Part shown: one piece after another, positions 17,435 to 27,470 of the stretch
Layout of the letters: every line of letters begins with the position of its first letter
Position numbering within the stretch: the stretch's first letter is position 1
Source: Halosimplex pelagicum
GTDB lineage: Archaea; Halobacteriota; Halobacteria; Halobacteriales; Haloarculaceae
Direction of reading: 5' to 3'
Assembly (NCBI RefSeq): GCF_013415905.1
Contig: NZ_CP058909.1
Location: forward strand, 2,790,001 to 2,854,000
Length of the DNA: 64,000 nucleotides
Notes under the pieces: generated by a model
What the model was told of the DNA's origin: nothing
Seen by the model: only the letters and a program-made list of their open reading frames with translations
Databases searched by the model: none
Translations under genes and position numbers: made by a program

Positions 17435-17602
17435 CTACTCGGCCGGTCCGGTGGCGCGCACGTCCTCGAAGTCGATCGCGTAGCTGGCCTGGATCCAGGC
17501 GTTGGCGTTCTCCCGGTCGTAGAGCACCAGGTCGCCGTCGATGGTCTCGAAGGTCCCGCACTGTTCCGCCCCGCGTTCGGTTGGCCGCTGCGTCTCGGAC
17601 AT
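17435..17602 (-). CDS. 55-residue acidic haloarchaeal protein (DUF7331-like)
   Basis: Short frame from the ATG complementary to 17600-17602 to the TAG complementary to 17435-17437. Its core GDLVLYDRENANAWIQ and following Tyr-Ala-Ile resemble a small haloarchaeal family (DUF7331, by recall). Acidic and soluble, no cysteines. A TATA-like AGTTAAACCT lies at 17631-17640 on its upstream side with proper spacing. Function unknown. Convergent with the exporter gene, 14 bases apart. Confidence 0.7.
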   Translation of the reverse strand: MSETQRPTERGAEQCGTFETIDGDLVLYDRENANAWIQASYAIDFEDVRATGPAE

Positions 17603-17665
17603 CGCTCGCTTCGATAGCAGTCGTTCGGGGAGTTAAACCTTGCCGTGGGTGTGGTATACATCCTC

Positions 17666-17682
17666 AATATAGTATAAGGGAA
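17666..17682. promoter_or_regulatory. AT-rich promoter-like patch between divergent genes
   Basis: CTCAATATAGTATAAGG is the most AT-rich stretch in this 182-base divergent region. It is about 100 bases before the phosphotriesterase-like ATG, so it would give a long leader; GAGGGATTAGGG (17750-17761) is closer to leaderless spacing. Direction unresolved. Confidence 0.4.
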
Positions 17683-17784
17683 CCTAGTATCGGCCCCAGC
17701 CGCGCCGCCGATCGGTCCCCGAGGATCGTGGCCGGACTCGCCGGTGGGCGAGGGATTAGGGCCCTCGCGGTCCTGTCGAGCCCC

Positions 17785-18708
17785 ATGGAGCTGCACACGA
17801 CGCAGGGGCTGCTGGCTCGCGAGGACCTCGGGTTGATACTCCCGCACGAGCACGTCTTCGTCGACCTCGGGCCGATGGAGGAAGCGAACTGGCGCGACGC
17901 CGACCCCGAGGCGGTCGTCGAGGTGATGGCGCCGGAGATCGAACGGGCGCGCGACGCTGGCGTCACGGCGCTCGTCGAGGCCACGCCCGAGGGCGTCGGT
18001 CGCCGCGTCGATATCGATCTGGCGGTGTCCGAGGCGACCGACTTCCCGATCGTCGTCCCGACCGGGATCTATCAGGAGCCGTCGATCCCCGAGTGGGCCC
18101 GCGAGGCGAGCGAGGACGAACTGACCGAGTGGCTCGTCGAAGACCTCACCGAAGGGGTCGACGACACGGGCGTCCGCGCGGCGTGGATCAAGGTCAGCAC
18201 CGACGACGACGACCTGACCGGCCTCTCGACCGACGAGGCGAAGATCCTGCGGGCCGCGGCCCGCGCCGGCGAGCGGACGGGTGCGGCCATCGGCAGCCAC
18301 ACGCTCCACGGCGAGCTCGTCCACGAACAGCTCGACGTGGTCGAGGAAGTCGGTTACTCGCCCGAGCGGTTCGTCTGGATCCACGCCCAGGCCGACGACG
18401 AGCGGTATCACCGGGAAGTCGCCGAGCGCGGCGCCTACGTCGAGTTCGACTGGATCGGCGGCGACGACCAGGACGACGGCGACTACGTCGACCGGGTCCG
18501 TCGGCTGGTCGAGGCCGGTTACACCGACCGGGTCCTCCTGAGCCAGGACCGGGGCTGGTACGACCCCTCCGAGCCCGACGGGGGCGAGCAGAAACCGTAC
18601 ACCCACCTCACGGAGACGTTCCTCCTGAAACTCCGCGAGGCGGGCGTCGACGAGGCGACGGTCCGGCGGCTCACTCGCGACAACCCCTTCGAGGCGTACG
18701 CGCGCTGA
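17785..18708 (+). CDS. Phosphotriesterase-like (PHP/TatD-type) metal hydrolase
   Basis: A 307-residue amidohydrolase-superfamily TIM barrel of the phosphotriesterase/lactonase group. Metal ligands are visible: His21 and His23 in PHEHVF, the bridging lysine probably Lys136 in AAWIKVSTD, later histidines in IGSHTLHG and WIHAQAD, and the final aspartate in LLSQDRGW. Members hydrolyse lactones, esters or phosphotriesters; the substrate here is unknown. ATG 17785 places HEH at the usual distance. No quorum-sensing or pesticide-related genes nearby, so a lactone or sugar-phosphate role is only a guess. Confidence 0.85.
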   Translation: MELHTTQGLLAREDLGLILPHEHVFVDLGPMEEANWRDADPEAVVEVMAPEIERARDAGVTALVEATPEGVGRRVDIDLAVSEATDFPIVVPTGIYQEPSIPEWAREASEDELTEWLVEDLTEGVDDTGVRAAWIKVSTDDDDLTGLSTDEAKILRAAARAGERTGAAIGSHTLHGELVHEQLDVVEEVGYSPERFVWIHAQADDERYHREVAERGAYVEFDWIGGDDQDDGDYVDRVRRLVEAGYTDRVLLSQDRGWYDPSEPDGGEQKPYTHLTETFLLKLREAGVDEATVRRLTRDNPFEAYAR

Positions 18709-18741
18709 GGGCAGATCGTCGCGACCCGGGAGCCGCGCCGA

Positions 18742-19005
18742 CTATCCCTCGCCCTCGGATTGGTACGGTTCGCCGACCGCCTCGCGCGGGAGGTCGTTCT
18801 GGACCGCCGTGTAGGCGTCGTCGGCCGACTCGAAGCGGTCCGCGCCCGCGTCGGCCAGCAGTCCGCCGAGGTTCCGTTCGCCCTCGGCGAGTTCGACCTC
18901 GACGTCGTCGCAGGCGGCCGCCAGCTCGTCGCGGTCGACGGGGTAGTCGAACTGTTCGAGGTACTCCCCCAGCTCGGCCAGTTCCAGTTCCATGGTCGAG
19001 TCCAT
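18742..19005 (-). CDS. DUF5789 family protein
   Basis: An 87-residue acidic protein. The pattern [15 protein letters not shown] and the tail [17 protein letters not shown] match the haloarchaeal DUF5789 family. No function known to me. A slightly shorter start ([13 protein letters not shown], four codons later) is equally possible. Convergent with the phosphotriesterase-like gene (33-base gap). Confidence 0.8.
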   Translation of the reverse strand: MDSTMELELAELGEYLEQFDYPVDRDELAAACDDVEVELAEGERNLGGLLADAGADRFESADDAYTAVQNDLPREAVGEPYQSEGEG

Positions 19006-19161
19006 GGCCGGCGGGCGTTAGTGTGTAGTTGCCAGGCGCCTGCGGGGAGCGTTCGCCGTCGCGACCCGAGGGTCGCCACTCGACGGCCACCGGTCGCCCG
19101 TCGCCGCCCGCCGGCGTCGTCTCTCGTCAGCCATTTGGTGTCGGCACGGAAACACCCGGAC

Positions 19162-20523
<1,362 letters not shown>

Positions 20524-20548
20524 GAACGCGCCGCGGGCCGCGCTGGCT

Positions 20549-22747
20549 TCACTCCCATCGCCGGGCGAGCAGCGCCAGCGCGCCCAGAAGGCCGACGAGG
20601 CCGGTGAGCGGGCCGAATCCGGGACCGAACCCGGAGGTTCCGCCGTCGCCGCCGGCGCCGTCTCCCGCGTCGCCGTCGTCGCCCACGTCGCCGACGGTCA
20701 CGACCAGCGGGTCGGCGCTCCCGAGCGTGAACTCGTACTCGCCGCGGTCGAGGCGGACGACGCCGCTCAGGCTCCGGTTCTCGCCCGCGTCGAGTGCGAC
20801 CCTGCGGTCGATGATCGGGCCGTCGGGGCCGCGGAGGGTGACGTTCGCGCGCGCCGGCACGCCGTGCGTGTTGCTGACCGTCGCGGTGAACGCCACCGCG
20901 CCCGGCCCGGACAGGTCCGTCCGGTTGGCCGAGAGGCCGGTCACGGTCGCCCGAGGGGGTTCGTACACCTCGACGGTCACGCGGTCGCCGCCGACGGCGA
21001 GGGTGTAGTCGCCGGGCTCGTCGAATGTCCGGTCGAACCGGTAGGTCACTCGCTCGCCGGGCGCGACGGTCCCGCTCTCGGACGCTTCGACCGCGCCGTC
21101 GACGACGAACCGCGCCTCGTACCCGCCGGCCGAGCCCCCGGCGTTGGTCACCGCCCCGGTCATCGTCAGCGTCTCGCCGGTGTAGAGGGTCAGCTCCGAC
21201 CCCGAGCGTGTCACGTTACGGTAGGGGCCGCTCACCGAGAGGGCGCCCGGTTCGGTCGCGATCCCGACCTCGACGAGTGCGGGCGTCGACCCGAACGCCT
21301 CGGCGTGAGTCGCTGCCGACCAGAGGTCCGGCGTCCGCTCGGTGCCCGCGTAGGTGACCGCCGCCCGGCGGACCTCCGGGCCGGCGACCGTCCCGACCGA
21401 CTCGAAGACGGCGCGCGCGTCGACCGGGCCCGAGTGGGCGTTCATCGCCGAGAACACCGCCTGGAGCGACCGCGTCCCGTCGGTCGCCAGCCGGATCCGC
21501 AGGTCGGTGTCGCCGGCGACGAGGCTCCCCTTCAGGTAGTTGGCGGCGTCGACCCACGACCGCGGTTCGGTCAGGACCGCGTCGGACTGCGGGCGGACGG
21601 TCCCCGGCCGCAGCGCCTCGCGGAACGCCGCGAAGTCGACGCGGTCCTGTTCGAGCGCGAGCAGGGCGGCGTAGTAGGTGGCGAACGCTTCGTTGGTCCA
21701 TCGCGCCGAGGACGCGGCCTCGTAGCCCTGGCGAGTGTGGACGTACTCGTGGAGCCAGGTGTTCTCGGCGGTCGCCAGCGGCTCGGCGTCGCGGACCCAC
21801 ATGTCGCGGTCGCCGTACTGCAGCCCGCGCACGCCCCACCGGACGGTCGTCGTCGGCGCGGCGAAGACGTTGACGACCGGGTCGCGGTCGCCGACGCGCA
21901 TGCGGTCGCCGGCCGCCGCCAGCGAGTCGAAGATCGCGTCGGGCGACTCGGTCAGCGTCGCCTGCTCGGGGACGACCAGCTCGAAGCGCTGGCCGTGGGC
22001 CGTCCGCTCGCGGGTCGCGACCGCGCCGAGGTAGGCCATCCACTCCCCGACGTAGCCCTCGCCCGCGGTCCGCGTCGCGCGCGTGATGCCGACCGGTGCC
22101 GCCCCGCTCCACGACCAGCTCGTCGGCACCGCTGGGTGGCGGACCAGCGCCCACTCGCCGGCGTCGACGAAGAGATACCGCCCCTGGGCCCCCTCCGGCC
22201 CCGAGAGTTCGACCGTCTCGTTGACTTCCATCGCGAACGTCACCGACGGATTCGACGTGTTGCCGTCCCACTCGTAGACGGTCCCGTTGCCCGGCGAGAA
22301 GCCCGTCGTCCCGGTGACGGTCACCGCCTCGGGCAGTTCGGGCTTCAGCGAGGACACCCGGTCGGGCACCCGGTAGCGCTGGACGACCGTGATCTCACCG
22401 GGCTCCTCGGGCGTCAGCCGGAGTTCCTGCACCGCCGTGACGTTCGCCGGCGCGCGCTCGAACACCGCGTCGGTCCCCACCGCGGCGGCCGACCCGCCCG
22501 ACGCGGTGACGGACTTGCTCACCCGCTCGGCGGGCTGGCCGAGGTCGGTGGACGGGGCGGTGTCGGCGGCGAACTGCCGCGATTCGGATTCGAGTCGGGG
22601 TTCGGAGACGGACCCGTTCTCGGTCGACGAAGCGGCCGCGTTCTCGGTCGACGAAGCGGCCGCGAGGCCGCCTCCGGTGACCGCGCTCGTGAGAAGCAAC
22701 ACCGCGACTACCGCGGCGACGACTCGACGACCGCCAGCCCGTGCCAT
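20549..22747 (-). CDS. Secreted gluzincin metalloprotease with PGF-CTERM anchor
   Basis: A 732-residue exoprotein. Signal peptide at the N-terminus (VVAAVVAVLLLTSAV). A zinc peptidase domain has HEYVH (His333, Glu334, His337) and the third ligand in NEAFATYY (Glu353), the M1/M61-like gluzincin arrangement. Two CARDB/Ig-like domains follow (about 500-665), then a Gly/Asp linker and PGF-CTERM tail (GFGPGFGPLTGLVGLLG...RRWE), the sorting signal for archaeosortase A and lipid anchoring. Predicted cell-surface protease or aminopeptidase; substrate unknown. Convergent with thiD (25 bases). Confidence 0.85.
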   Translation of the reverse strand: MARAGGRRVVAAVVAVLLLTSAVTGGGLAAASSTENAAASSTENGSVSEPRLESESRQFAADTAPSTDLGQPAERVSKSVTASGGSAAAVGTDAVFERAPANVTAVQELRLTPEEPGEITVVQRYRVPDRVSSLKPELPEAVTVTGTTGFSPGNGTVYEWDGNTSNPSVTFAMEVNETVELSGPEGAQGRYLFVDAGEWALVRHPAVPTSWSWSGAAPVGITRATRTAGEGYVGEWMAYLGAVATRERTAHGQRFELVVPEQATLTESPDAIFDSLAAAGDRMRVGDRDPVVNVFAAPTTTVRWGVRGLQYGDRDMWVRDAEPLATAENTWLHEYVHTRQGYEAASSARWTNEAFATYYAALLALEQDRVDFAAFREALRPGTVRPQSDAVLTEPRSWVDAANYLKGSLVAGDTDLRIRLATDGTRSLQAVFSAMNAHSGPVDARAVFESVGTVAGPEVRRAAVTYAGTERTPDLWSAATHAEAFGSTPALVEVGIATEPGALSVSGPYRNVTRSGSELTLYTGETLTMTGAVTNAGGSAGGYEARFVVDGAVEASESGTVAPGERVTYRFDRTFDEPGDYTLAVGGDRVTVEVYEPPRATVTGLSANRTDLSGPGAVAFTATVSNTHGVPARANVTLRGPDGPIIDRRVALDAGENRSLSGVVRLDRGEYEFTLGSADPLVVTVGDVGDDGDAGDGAGGDGGTSGFGPGFGPLTGLVGLLGALALLARRWE
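22617..22664. repeat. Perfect 24-base tandem duplication in the protease gene
   Basis: The 24-base unit at 22617-22640 is exactly repeated at 22641-22664, encoding an eight-residue repeat (SSTENAAA-like) just after the signal peptide. It adds length to a Ser/Thr-rich linker without breaking the frame. Confidence 0.9.
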
Positions 22748-22843
22748 ACCTCCGGTTGGGAAACGCCCGACTTAACCTTTCGCCGCCCGGCGGACGCGGC
22801 CCGCCCGGGGGCGACGGCCACGGTCGCCCGGTTCGGTCGCGGC

Positions 22844-23566
22844 CTACAGCCCGGCGAGGAACTCGGCGCCGGTGTCGATGGAGGCCGCCGGGTCCTCGGG
22901 CTCGTCGTGCTCGTAGACGAGCCACTCGGCGTCGACCCCGCGGGCGGCGTCGGCACACGCCTGCATGTCCACGTCGCCGTCGCCGATCTCGCAGAACTCG
23001 CCGTCGGCCATGTCCTTCATGTGGACGATCTCGACGCTGTCGCCGTAGCGTTCGAGGATCTCGACGGGGTCGTGGCCCGCCGTCTCGATCCAGCCCACGT
23101 CGGGCTCCAGCAGCGCGTCGGTGTGGTCGGCGAACACCTCGAAGCCCGTCGTGTCGTCGAACGCGACGAACTCGTGGTCGTGGTTGTGGTAGTGCAGGTC
23201 GAAGCCCTGCTCCAGCATGTCGGCCGCGATCGCGTCCACCCGGTCGGCCGTCTCCAGCGTCGCCTCGCGGGACTCGAACTGTTCGGGCCCGAGCCACGGG
23301 ACGACCGCCCCGTCGGCGCCGACGGTCTCGTGGAAGGAGGCGACTTCGGTGGGGTCGGACTCCATCTCGTCCACGTCGACGTGAGCCGCCGTCACGGCCA
23401 GGTCGAGGTCGTCGAGGCGGTCGGCGAGTTCGTCGGCCGAGAGGCCGCCGAAGCCGCCGGAGAACTGCACGCCGTCGTAGCCGGCCGCCGCGCAGCGTTC
23501 GAGGATCTCTCCCATCGGCAGGTCCAGGTCGCGAACCGAGTAGAGGTTGATCGCGGTGCGTACCAT
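22844..23566 (-). CDS. Sugar phosphate isomerase/epimerase (xylose isomerase-like TIM barrel)
   Basis: A 240-residue AP-endonuclease-2/xylose-isomerase-type TIM barrel. It starts TAINLYSVRDLDLP and carries expected metal ligands: Glu/Asp in VGWIET, the His of LHYHNHDHEF, and the His in IVHMKDM, ending EWLVYEHDEP. Members act on inositol derivatives or ketoses. Substrate unknown; no inositol catabolism genes nearby. ATG complementary to 23564-23566. Confidence 0.85.
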   Translation of the reverse strand: MVRTAINLYSVRDLDLPMGEILERCAAAGYDGVQFSGGFGGLSADELADRLDDLDLAVTAAHVDVDEMESDPTEVASFHETVGADGAVVPWLGPEQFESREATLETADRVDAIAADMLEQGFDLHYHNHDHEFVAFDDTTGFEVFADHTDALLEPDVGWIETAGHDPVEILERYGDSVEIVHMKDMADGEFCEIGDGDVDMQACADAARGVDAEWLVYEHDEPEDPAASIDTGAEFLAGL

Positions 23567-24121
23567 AACGGTCGGTCGTCCGGACGGGCTTTCAGTCCAC
23601 GGGTCGGGGCGCGACTCTCCGGCTGCGAGTCTTCAGTTCAACTGTAGATGGAAGGGTGCAATCGTTCGAGCGGCGAGTCGTTCCGAGCGATACCGGGCCG
23701 ACGGTGAGCGACGAACGCCCTCGACCCGCTCGCTAGCAATTGGATCGACTGCAGGCGACAGCAGGCGGTGAAAGCCCTCGGCGCGCTCGCGGTCGCTGAG
23801 CGAGATCCGCGCTCTCAGCACGGCCCGCGCGGATAGTAGCCCGCTCAGGCGACTAGCGACGCGAGCGCGCCTCGCCCTTTCAGTCCACCAGGGACCGCGA
23901 CCGCAACAGCAAGGGCGCCGCACAGCGACCGCAGACGGCCACGAGCCTCCCCAGCCGATTCGCTCGCCTTCGGCTCTCTCATCCCTCGCGCGGCTACGTC
24001 GCGCGCACGAGAGCGCGCTCCAGCACGCGCCGACCGCACCGCTCGACAGCACGCGCCATCGAGAACGTCGAACAGCGAGAAAATCGTGGTCGGTCGAGAT
24101 ATCGAGTCGAGCGGACTCGGA
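23567..24121. repeat. Gene-free stretch with repeat-like sequence
   Basis: About 555 bases without a credible gene: open frames here are Arg/Ala/Ser shadow translations. It contains blocks such as GAAAGCCCTCGGCGCGCTCG (23770-23789), CCACGAGCCTCCCCAGCCGA (23939-23958) and the short inverted pair GCGCGGCTACGTCGCGC (23988-24004), of a kind I recall as recurring intergenic sequence in haloarchaeal genomes; I could not verify that here. Could be a degenerate repeat or mobile remnant. Confidence 0.45.
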
Positions 24122-24418
24122 TCACTGCATCGTGACGTAGGTGAGAAACAGCAGCGCGAGGAACTGCAGGGCGCGGAGGACGACGACGGCCTGCTGGGCG
24201 ACGGGGTCGGCGGCGTAGAGCATCTGCATGCTGAAGAAGTAGTAGATCGCGACGAGGTTCTCCAGCAGCATGACGCCGGCGAAGGCGAGCAGGCCGAGGA
24301 TGAGGTTGGTGCCGAACGTTCGGTAGTTACGCAGCCAGACGACGCCGAGCGCCACCAGTAACAGGGCGTTCAGCCCCGCGAGGGCGGTCGCAACGGTGAG
24401 CCAGGGTTCCATCGCCAT
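24122..24418 (-). CDS. Membrane partner of an HTH pair (DUF7521-like)
   Basis: A 98-residue protein with three hydrophobic helices (ATALAGLNALLLVALGVVWL, TNLILGLLAFAGVMLLENLV, VVVLRALQFLALLFLTYV). It starts 4 bases after the HTH stop, a typical operon arrangement. The second HTH/membrane pair in this window (49446) has the same layout. By recall this resembles DUF7521. Function unknown; a membrane sensor coupled to the adjacent regulator is inference. Confidence 0.72.
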   Translation of the reverse strand: MAMEPWLTVATALAGLNALLLVALGVVWLRNYRTFGTNLILGLLAFAGVMLLENLVAIYYFFSMQMLYAADPVAQQAVVVLRALQFLALLFLTYVTMQ

Positions 24419-24422
24419 CGTA

Positions 24423-24698
24423 TCACTCGATTTGGTCGGTTATGGTCTCGAACTCCTCGCGGTGGTGGTCGAACCGGTCCGTGAGGAAGTACATCGCGCC
24501 GTAGTCGTCGCCGCCGCGCTCGACCACGTCGTGGTCCAGCAGGACGTCGAGGTGGTGGCGCACGGTGTTGTAGTCCACGTCGAGTTCCTCGGCGAGCTGG
24601 TTAGCGTTGCGCGGCCGGTCGTCGATCAACCGGATGATCCGCGCGCGGTTCTCCCCGCCGCGCGTGCCGGCGAGCAGATACCAGAGTGCCTTCTCCAT
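24423..24698 (-). CDS. Winged-helix (ArsR-type) regulator of an HTH/membrane pair
   Basis: A 91-residue regulator starting MEKALWYLLAGTRGG; the helix-turn-helix is RPRNANQLAEELDVDYNTVRHHLDVLLDHDVV-type (residues about 32-62), followed by a wing. The ATG complementary to 24696-24698 is preferred over one 27 codons upstream, because the family usually starts with this MEKALWYLLAG block. It is followed at once by a membrane gene and preceded by the molybdoenzyme gene on the same strand (82-base gap). Target promoter unknown. Confidence 0.82.
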   Translation of the reverse strand: MEKALWYLLAGTRGGENRARIIRLIDDRPRNANQLAEELDVDYNTVRHHLDVLLDHDVVERGGDDYGAMYFLTDRFDHHREEFETITDQIE

Positions 24699-24780
24699 CG
24701 ACGCTCGTACCGTCCTGTCCCCCGCCTGCGTTTTAGGCGTGCTGGTTCCTCCCACGGGCGCCGCACTGCCGTCCGCCACC

Positions 24781-26391
24781 TCACCCCACGCTCCCCGGGT
24801 CGACCGTCTCGCTCACCCACCCGGTCGCCCCGCTGGGGTAGGCGTCCCGTTCCTCGCTCGGCTGGACCGTCCCGGTGCCGTCCGTGGCGCGGACGACCAC
24901 GTCGTGGCTCCCCGAAGGCGGGTCGTAGGCGTAGCGCCACTGGCGCCAGGCGTCCTCGGCGGTCTCGGGCGGGTCCTCGACCGCGCCCGTCGCGCCGGGC
25001 AGGCGCTCGGTGAGCTCCGCGTCGGCCCAGGTGTCGCCGCCGTCGGTCGACACCTCGACGCGGTCGATGCCGCGGGTCCCCGCGTAGGCGTGCCCGCCGA
25101 CAGCGATACGGCCGTCTTCGGTCCGGGTGGTCGCGTGGAGCTTGGCGACCGTCTCCACGGGGCCAGTGCCGTGCCACCCCTTCTTTTCCCAGTAGCCGTC
25201 GGCCTCGCGTTCGAGGAACTCGATCTCGGTGATCCACTTGACGCTGATCTCCCCCCAGTGGCCGGGGACGAGCAGGCGGACGGGCGCGCCGTGGCTTCGC
25301 GGGAGCGGTTCGCCGTTCATCCCCAGCGCGAGGAAGCCGGTCTCCAGCGCCTCCAGCGGGAACTCCTCGTAGTAGTCGTCCGCGGCTCGGACCATGACGC
25401 ACTCGCAGTCCGAGTTCGGCTTCGCGTCCTCGATGAGCGACGCGATGGGGACGCCGCTCCAGACGGCGTTGTCCATCTTCTGCCCGTTGAGCGACTCGCC
25501 GACGCAGCGCAGCGAGACGAACCGGTGCTGGAACTCCCGTTCGGCGAGGTCGGCGTAGTCGTAGGACAGTTCCTCGTCGACTTCGCCGGTGACCGATAGC
25601 GACCACTCGGCGGCGTCGGGCGTCGGCGAGACGGAGCTGTAGGAGACGTTGAAGAAGCGCTCGCTCACGAGCGGTTCCATCCCGTCGAGGTCGAACGTCC
25701 GCTCTTCGGCGGCCGCGAGCTGGTCGCTCGCGTCGAAGGTCGGTACCTCGACGTTGCCGTAGATAGCCGGGTCACCGCGGAGACGGTCGCCGTCGCCGGT
25801 GTCGCCCCCGCCCGAGCCGCCGCCGACCGCCGCGGTCCCGTCGCGGCCGACGACGTAGCCCAACGCGCTCGCACCCAGCGCGGCGCCGACCGCGGTCAGC
25901 ACGCGCCGGCGTCCGCCGGACGGAGCCCGTTCAGTCGCGGGTCCCCGGGATGCGGAGATGTCGGTCACGGCGAGGACGACGCCGGCGCCGACCGCCGCGC
26001 CGAGCGAGAGGACGGGTCGGCCGGTCAGCGCGGCCGTCACCGCCCAGACGAGCGCCGGGCCGCCCAGCAGCGGGACGGCGCGCTCGTCGAGCCACCGACC
26101 GAGCGTGACCGAGACGACGACCGCCTGTGCGTACAGTATCACGACGATCGTCCCCGCCGTCGCGAGGTTGAGTTGCTGTCCGAGGTCGCCCAGCACCGTG
26201 ATCGCGAACGTGACGACGGCGCCCGGCATCACCCGCGAGAGCGTGCTCTCGACCGGTGCGACGACGAACCCCGGTGCGAAGCCGACCGCGGCGAACGAGC
26301 CGAGCAGCGCGGCCACGCCCGCGGCGACGGCGATAGCGACCGTGCCGACTCCCGGCGGATACCGCTCGGCCAGCGGCGTGTCTCCTGTCAT
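24781..26391 (-). CDS. Membrane-anchored sulfite oxidase-family molybdoenzyme
   Basis: A 536-residue protein. The N-terminal third has about four hydrophobic helices, then a Tat-like basic plus hydrophobic segment (GGRRRVLTAVGAALGASALGYVVG, about residues 162-185, trimmed). The rest is the oxidoreductase molybdopterin domain, with the Mo-binding cysteine in FVSLRCVGESLNG and SHGAPVRLLVPGHWG, followed by a Mo-co dimerisation domain. Family members oxidise sulfite or reduce sulfoxides; substrate here unknown. No cytochrome partner gene nearby. Start at ATG 26391; a GTG three codons upstream (26400) is possible. Confidence 0.88.
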   Translation of the reverse strand: MTGDTPLAERYPPGVGTVAIAVAAGVAALLGSFAAVGFAPGFVVAPVESTLSRVMPGAVVTFAITVLGDLGQQLNLATAGTIVVILYAQAVVVSVTLGRWLDERAVPLLGGPALVWAVTAALTGRPVLSLGAAVGAGVVLAVTDISASRGPATERAPSGGRRRVLTAVGAALGASALGYVVGRDGTAAVGGGSGGGDTGDGDRLRGDPAIYGNVEVPTFDASDQLAAAEERTFDLDGMEPLVSERFFNVSYSSVSPTPDAAEWSLSVTGEVDEELSYDYADLAEREFQHRFVSLRCVGESLNGQKMDNAVWSGVPIASLIEDAKPNSDCECVMVRAADDYYEEFPLEALETGFLALGMNGEPLPRSHGAPVRLLVPGHWGEISVKWITEIEFLEREADGYWEKKGWHGTGPVETVAKLHATTRTEDGRIAVGGHAYAGTRGIDRVEVSTDGGDTWADAELTERLPGATGAVEDPPETAEDAWRQWRYAYDPPSGSHDVVVRATDGTGTVQPSEERDAYPSGATGWVSETVDPGSVG

Positions 26392-26545
26392 GGGTCCCAC
26401 TGGCGACTACCCACGGATAGGCGTTGTTCGAAAACCGCTCGGACTCTCTCTAGAATTCGTTCGGGTTGACCGCGCCGGCGGTCGGAACCGGCGAGGAGGA
26501 CCGCCGGAGAACAAGGCTCAAGCGCCGTCGGTCCGAGGCGAGGAT

Positions 26546-26665
26546 ATGAGCGACGCAGGCGGCCGGCCCTGTCCGATCTGCGAGCGGCCGATGACTCACC
26601 GTCACTGCAAGTACGTCTGTCCGGAACACGGCGTCGTCTACGACTGCGCGGACACCTTCTACTGA
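26546..26665 (+). CDS. 39-residue zinc-finger mini-protein (HVO_2523 family)
   Basis: Tiny Cys-rich protein with CPICERP and CKYVCPEHG plus a C-terminal Cys-Ala-Asp-Thr-Phe-Tyr, giving a zinc-binding CxxC...CxxxC layout. It matches what I recall as the haloarchaeal HVO_2523 zinc-finger family. ATG at 26546. Function unknown; similar halophilic mini-proteins affect swarming or biofilm in Haloferax. Confidence 0.82.
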   Translation: MSDAGGRPCPICERPMTHRHCKYVCPEHGVVYDCADTFY

Positions 26666-26684
26666 GCGGCACCTCGGTCGCTTG

Positions 26685-27359
26685 CTACCGAACGTCGACG
26701 CCGAGGTCGTAGCGCTCGCGGACCAGCCGATAGGTCGGTCCGGCCAGCAGGAGCCCCGAGACGGCCGTCGCGGCGGCGACCAGGGCGATCCCCTGGTCGA
26801 GCCCCTCGACCGAGAGCGTGTGCATCGACGCGCCGGCGACGACGGCGCCGACGATCCAGGGCGTCTCGCCGACGAGCGTCCCGGCCAGGTACGTCCGCGG
26901 TGAGATCCCCGAGAGACCCGCCGCCGAGGAGATCACGTCCGAGGGGATCGGGGCGAGCCGCGCGGCCACGAGCCCGCGGAAGCCGCCGGTCGCCGCGACC
27001 ACGCGGTCGCCGACACCGGCCGTCCGTCCGAGGATCCCCTCCTCGGTCCGGAACCGGCGGGCGACCAGGAACGGCGTCGCCGTCGAGACCGCGAGTCCCG
27101 CGGCGGCGACCGGGACCCCGACCGCCACGCCGTAGACGTACCCGACCGTCAGCGAGAGCAGACTGACCGGCCACAGGACGAGCGGTCGGGCGACGTAGAG
27201 GACGGCGAGCACGGCGAGGAAGCGCCAGGGGTCGGCCGAGAGCGCGACGAGCGACTCGAGTACCGCGGCCGGCGAGAAGACCACCGCTCCGGCCGCGAGC
27301 GCCACGGCGACGGCCGCGAGGCCGCCAACCTGCCGGCGCGTCGCTCGACTGACTGCCAT
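26685..27359 (-). CDS. TVP38/TMEM64 (SNARE-associated, DedA-like) membrane protein
   Basis: A 224-residue polytopic protein with five or six hydrophobic segments. The central FRTEEGILGRTAGVGDRVVA amphipathic region, GLVAARLAPIPSDVISSAAG and SGISPRTYLAGTLVGETPWI are typical of the TVP38/TMEM64 domain. Homologues act as lipid scramblases or transporters; here the role is unknown. ATG complementary to 27357-27359; the longer upstream frame has no coding character. Confidence 0.87.
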   Translation of the reverse strand: MAVSRATRRQVGGLAAVAVALAAGAVVFSPAAVLESLVALSADPWRFLAVLAVLYVARPLVLWPVSLLSLTVGYVYGVAVGVPVAAAGLAVSTATPFLVARRFRTEEGILGRTAGVGDRVVAATGGFRGLVAARLAPIPSDVISSAAGLSGISPRTYLAGTLVGETPWIVGAVVAGASMHTLSVEGLDQGIALVAAATAVSGLLLAGPTYRLVRERYDLGVDVR

Positions 27360-27470
27360 CGTTCCCGGTCCAGTCCCCGCCGGCACAAGTCTTGTGGTCG
27401 CCGCAGCACCTCCGGAGCAGCGGCGCCGAACCCGGAAACGCTTAATCCGGGGGCGACCCCACCGGAGAGC

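Noticed and set aside
20864..23647. A 927-codon plus-strand frame opposite the metalloprotease
   Set aside because: Composition typical of an antisense shadow; protease motifs and PGF-CTERM tail support the minus strand.
23633..24052. Arg/Ala-rich open frame in the gene-free stretch
   Set aside because: No domain, poor codon pattern, and likely repeat-derived sequence.
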